Origin: Hyphomicrobium_A sp963782555
GTDB lineage: Bacteria; Pseudomonadota; Alphaproteobacteria; Rhizobiales; Hyphomicrobiaceae
NCBI GenBank assembly: GCA_963782555.1
Contig: CAWAKB010000005.1
Span: 496,001-560,000 of the forward strand
Length of the DNA: 64,000 nucleotides
Direction: 5' to 3'
Below are positions 63,298 to 64,000 of this stretch, in pieces. The notes under the pieces were generated by a model. It was not told where the DNA came from. It saw only the letters and a program-made list of their open reading frames with translations, and did not search any database. The position numbers and the translations under genes were made by a program. The stretch's first letter is position 1, and every line of letters starts with the position of its first letter.

Positions 63298-64000
63298 CTA
63301 GGTAGACGCTGCGGCGAACTTGGCCTCAATCCCTGTGAGCTGGTTCTCTCCGTTCGGAGGAAGACGTCCTTCGCGCTGAAGAGCTATCAGTACCTGGCGG
63401 GCGACTTCCAGATGTTTGCGCTGTACGGGAGCCTCTAGAGCGGCCAGTAGCTCATAGCTATTGGCAACATCCATCTGCCAACCAGCATTGCCGCGGTCCA
63501 TGCCGACAAGTCGTTCGGCAATCACTACGTCTTTGGCACGCATCTCGCGCGCTTGTTCCTGGTTGCCCAGTGCGAGGTGGACGCGGCTCAAGAGCTTCTC
63601 CGAGGTTCCCTTCTAAGACGCGCACGTCGCCCAGACGATTGCGCGCTGTCATACTCCACCAAGCGCGTTGGCCGTGGTCGGCGATTTCAATTGCTGCGGA
63701 GAAAGCGCGGCTGGCCTCAGTTAGCCTACCCGCGTGCTTTGAGGTATCCCCAAGATCAATCCAGTTTTCAAGATTGTCAGGGTCGAGTTCGGCGGCGCGT
63801 GCATACAAGTCCGCAGCTTCCGCGACGTTCTGCAATCGCGTGAACGCGGCAATATTGCGAGCAGCTTGAGCGGCTTCCTTGTTTGCTGCTTTGCCTTCGC
63901 TTGCCTTGATCTCTAGGATTTCGCCGAGAAGCTTCTTTGCGCCTGAGGTATCGCCCTTTTCCAAAAGCTCAAAGGCACGCCTGGATCGCTCGTCGGTGCT
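63298..64000 (-). pseudogene. TPR-repeat protein, partial and frameshifted
   Basis: The 3' part of a tetratricopeptide-repeat protein that continues beyond the window edge. The distal frame has TPR helices (NVAEAADLYARAAELDPDNL, RLTEASRAFSAAIEIADHG). The last 90 residues (RVHLALGNQEQAREMRAKDV to the stop) lie in another frame. One extra base near 63598-63605, where the minus strand reads AACCTCGGAG, explains the break. Repeats with GNAGWQMDVANSYELL resemble TPR arrays found in large signalling or peptidase-linked proteins. The N-terminal domain is outside the window, so the function is unknown. Confidence 0.7.

Noticed and set aside
1..64000. CRISPR arrays, insertion sequences, tRNA and rRNA genes
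   Set aside because: No regularly spaced repeats, transposase motifs, terminal repeats or cloverleaf-like sequences were seen on reading the gaps, although a tool-based scan was not possible.

Overview
The window is GC-rich chromosomal DNA with densely packed genes and many stop/start overlaps (ATGA, GTGA, TGATG). The gene content points to an alphaproteobacterium, most likely Hyphomicrobiales (Rhizobiales): an FnrL-type regulator beside hemN, a methyltransferase/erythromycin-esterase fusion, PHA synthase, an Omp25-like porin and small CMAxWD-type secreted proteins. The species assignment is inference. I saw no tRNA, rRNA, CRISPR array or insertion sequence.

Region 1 (1-16.6 kb) is a surface-polysaccharide cluster read almost entirely leftward: wecC, wecB, a sugar epimerase, a WbuB-like glycosyltransferase, a heparinase II/III-family protein, a two-domain oxidoreductase, two further glycosyltransferases, a Wzx-type flippase and a Wzy/ligase-type protein. 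WecB and WecC should supply UDP-ManNAc and UDP-ManNAcA. A lone rightward DUF2793 gene splits the cluster. Two related secreted proteins sharing a C-terminal CMAxWDxxTHI...WREIC motif flank it at 0.1-0.9 kb and 16.3-16.6 kb; the right-hand copy is frameshifted.

Region 2 (16.8-28.4 kb) has two tiny genes, an RND pump with its membrane-fusion protein, a large secreted caspase-fold protein read in the opposite direction, and an outer-membrane efflux lipoprotein.

Region 3 (28.4-48.4 kb) looks like a low-oxygen regulon. An FNR-type regulator carries all the cluster cysteines and the E-x2-S-R recognition motif. Two perfect and two near-perfect TTGAT-N4-ATCAA boxes precede hemN, an internally deleted cytochrome oxidase subunit I, the CBS/DUF2267 pair, and the phaC/exchanger pair. 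The leftward phaC-glycosyltransferase-ppsA-SpoIIAA-like-galT-glk genes look like one carbon-storage operon. The rightward DUF2267, methyltransferase-esterase, small HTH-like and pfkB genes look like another. A Na/Ca exchanger and a P-type ATPase lie to the right.

Region 4 (48.4-56.8 kb) holds copper/heavy-metal genes (copD, copC, CusA-like, CusB-like, a His/Cys-rich secreted protein) and a molybdopterin oxidoreductase. Region 5 (57-64 kb) has small membrane proteins, a porin, arsC, an AraC regulator, and the elongation factor P set (epmB, epmA, efp), ending in a TPR protein that runs off the window.

Across the window, seven genes show a single-base frame break (heparinase, one glycosyltransferase start, the small secreted paralog, P-type ATPase, epmB, AraC start, TPR protein). 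Several sit at or near short homopolymers. Assembly indels are the simplest explanation, so these genes should not be called dead without checking the reads.
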